Shown: in pieces, positions 5,725 through 6,229 of the stretch | Layout: each line of letters opens with the position of its first letter | Numbering within the stretch: position 1 is the stretch's first letter | Assembly: GCA_017396725.1 (NCBI GenBank) | Contig: JAFQLA010000024.1 | Span: 1 to 6,229 of the forward strand | From: Oscillospiraceae bacterium | GTDB lineage: Bacteria; Bacillota_A; Clostridia; Oscillospirales; Oscillospiraceae | Direction of reading: 5' to 3' | Length of the DNA: 6,229 nucleotides | Program-made: the position numbers and the translations under genes | Notes under the pieces: model-generated | What the model was told of the DNA's origin: nothing | The model's input: the letters and a program-made list of their open reading frames with translations, nothing else | The model's database searches: none

Positions 5725-6229
5725 ATGAAAAAGCTTTCCCTGTCGCGTCTGGCGCTTACCTATGCAGGCTGTTTCCTGGGCGCGGGATATGTTTCAGGCC
5801 AGGAATTATGGCAGTTTTTCGGCGCCTTCGGTTTTTGGGGCCATGTGGGGCTGATCCTTGCGCTTAGCGGTATGCTGGCTTTTTCCTGCCTTTTGATCTC
5901 TCTTGCTCAAAAGACGGGTATCGTGGAGATGGACCGCATTGTGGTGCCGTGGGAGATAACATGGTTGCGGGGCATTTCCGCTGTTTTGCAGGTGGTGTTC
6001 CTTTTCGGTGTGGCTGTTATCATGGCGGCCGGTGCGGGAGCCTTGCTCCATCAGCTTTTTGCCATTCCTGTGTGGGTAGGCTGCGGCATTTTCGCGCTGG
6101 CGGTGATCACCGTAGCGCTGAAGGGCCTTGCGGGTATGGTGGCCTCTTTTTCACTGACGGTTCCCATCCTTGTGGGGGCTACGGTGTTTTTTGCCGCGGC
6201 AGCTGCGGTAAAGGGCGGCGGATTTGCGC
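5725..6229 (+). CDS. YkvI-type integral membrane protein, truncated by window end
   Basis: The first 168 codons of a membrane protein resembling Bacillus YkvI, distantly related to the APC/LeuT-like transporters; substrate unknown. The diagnostic N-terminus is GCFLGAGYVSGQELWQFFG (residues 15-33), which matches the family's glycine-rich GAG-x-x-SGQE motif in the first helix, a discontinuous substrate-binding helix in related folds. Hydrophobic segments lie at about 8-24, 36-61, 82-104, 111-131 and 138-161, so five helices are visible; the family usually has about ten, and the rest lies beyond the right edge. There is no cleavable signal peptide beyond the first membrane helix. It has its own promoter and Shine-Dalgarno sequence and is divergent from asnA. 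A role in amino acid transport would suit the neighbour, but this is inference. Assignment to the YkvI family is fairly sure; function is not. Confidence 0.82.
   Translation, partial: MKKLSLSRLALTYAGCFLGAGYVSGQELWQFFGAFGFWGHVGLILALSGMLAFSCLLISLAQKTGIVEMDRIVVPWEITWLRGISAVLQVVFLFGVAVIMAAGAGALLHQLFAIPVWVGCGIFALAVITVALKGLAGMVASFSLTVPILVGATVFFAAAAAVKGGGFA

Overview
The window carries five genes typical of a Firmicute (Bacillota), probably a moderately high-GC, gut-type member of the Clostridia or Negativicutes. PolC, the Gram-positive type replicative polymerase, points to Bacillota. Strong Shine-Dalgarno sequences and a TATAAT-type promoter fit this. The exact lineage is not decided by what can be read here.

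Layout: positions 1-2541 (+) hold the C-terminal 846 codons of polC, which enters from the left edge. 2556-3863 (+) is hflX, a ribosome-associated GTPase. 3866-4504 (+) is a YigZ/IMPACT-family gene. These three genes are separated by 14 and 2 bases and look like one transcription unit. It ends at a strong hairpin at 4509-4541, shared with the convergent gene asnA (4549-5556, minus), an ammonia-dependent asparagine synthetase. An A/T-rich divergent region (5557-5724) carries a promoter for asnA and one for a YkvI-type membrane protein that starts at 5725 and runs off the right edge.

The main anomaly is an in-frame TGA at 1981-1983 inside polC. The frame continues without a shift and with perfect PolC homology on both sides. 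The TGA sits where other PolC proteins have a conserved Trp (VPE-W-YI). All 23 other Trp codons in the window are TGG. PolC's own expected terminus (QITLF) is followed by TGA, with further in-frame TGA codons at 2554 and 2701. A wholesale TGA=Trp code would therefore drive PolC 83 codons into hflX. The TGA is thus either a single TGG-to-TGA change (true mutation or sequence error) or a site tolerated by local UGA readthrough. It is not good evidence for a recoded genome. Because PolC is the essential replicase in its hosts, this point is worth checking in reads.

No CRISPR array, tRNA, rRNA, insertion sequence or phage gene was seen. No new multi-gene system was recognised; the rest of the window looks like ordinary housekeeping sequence.
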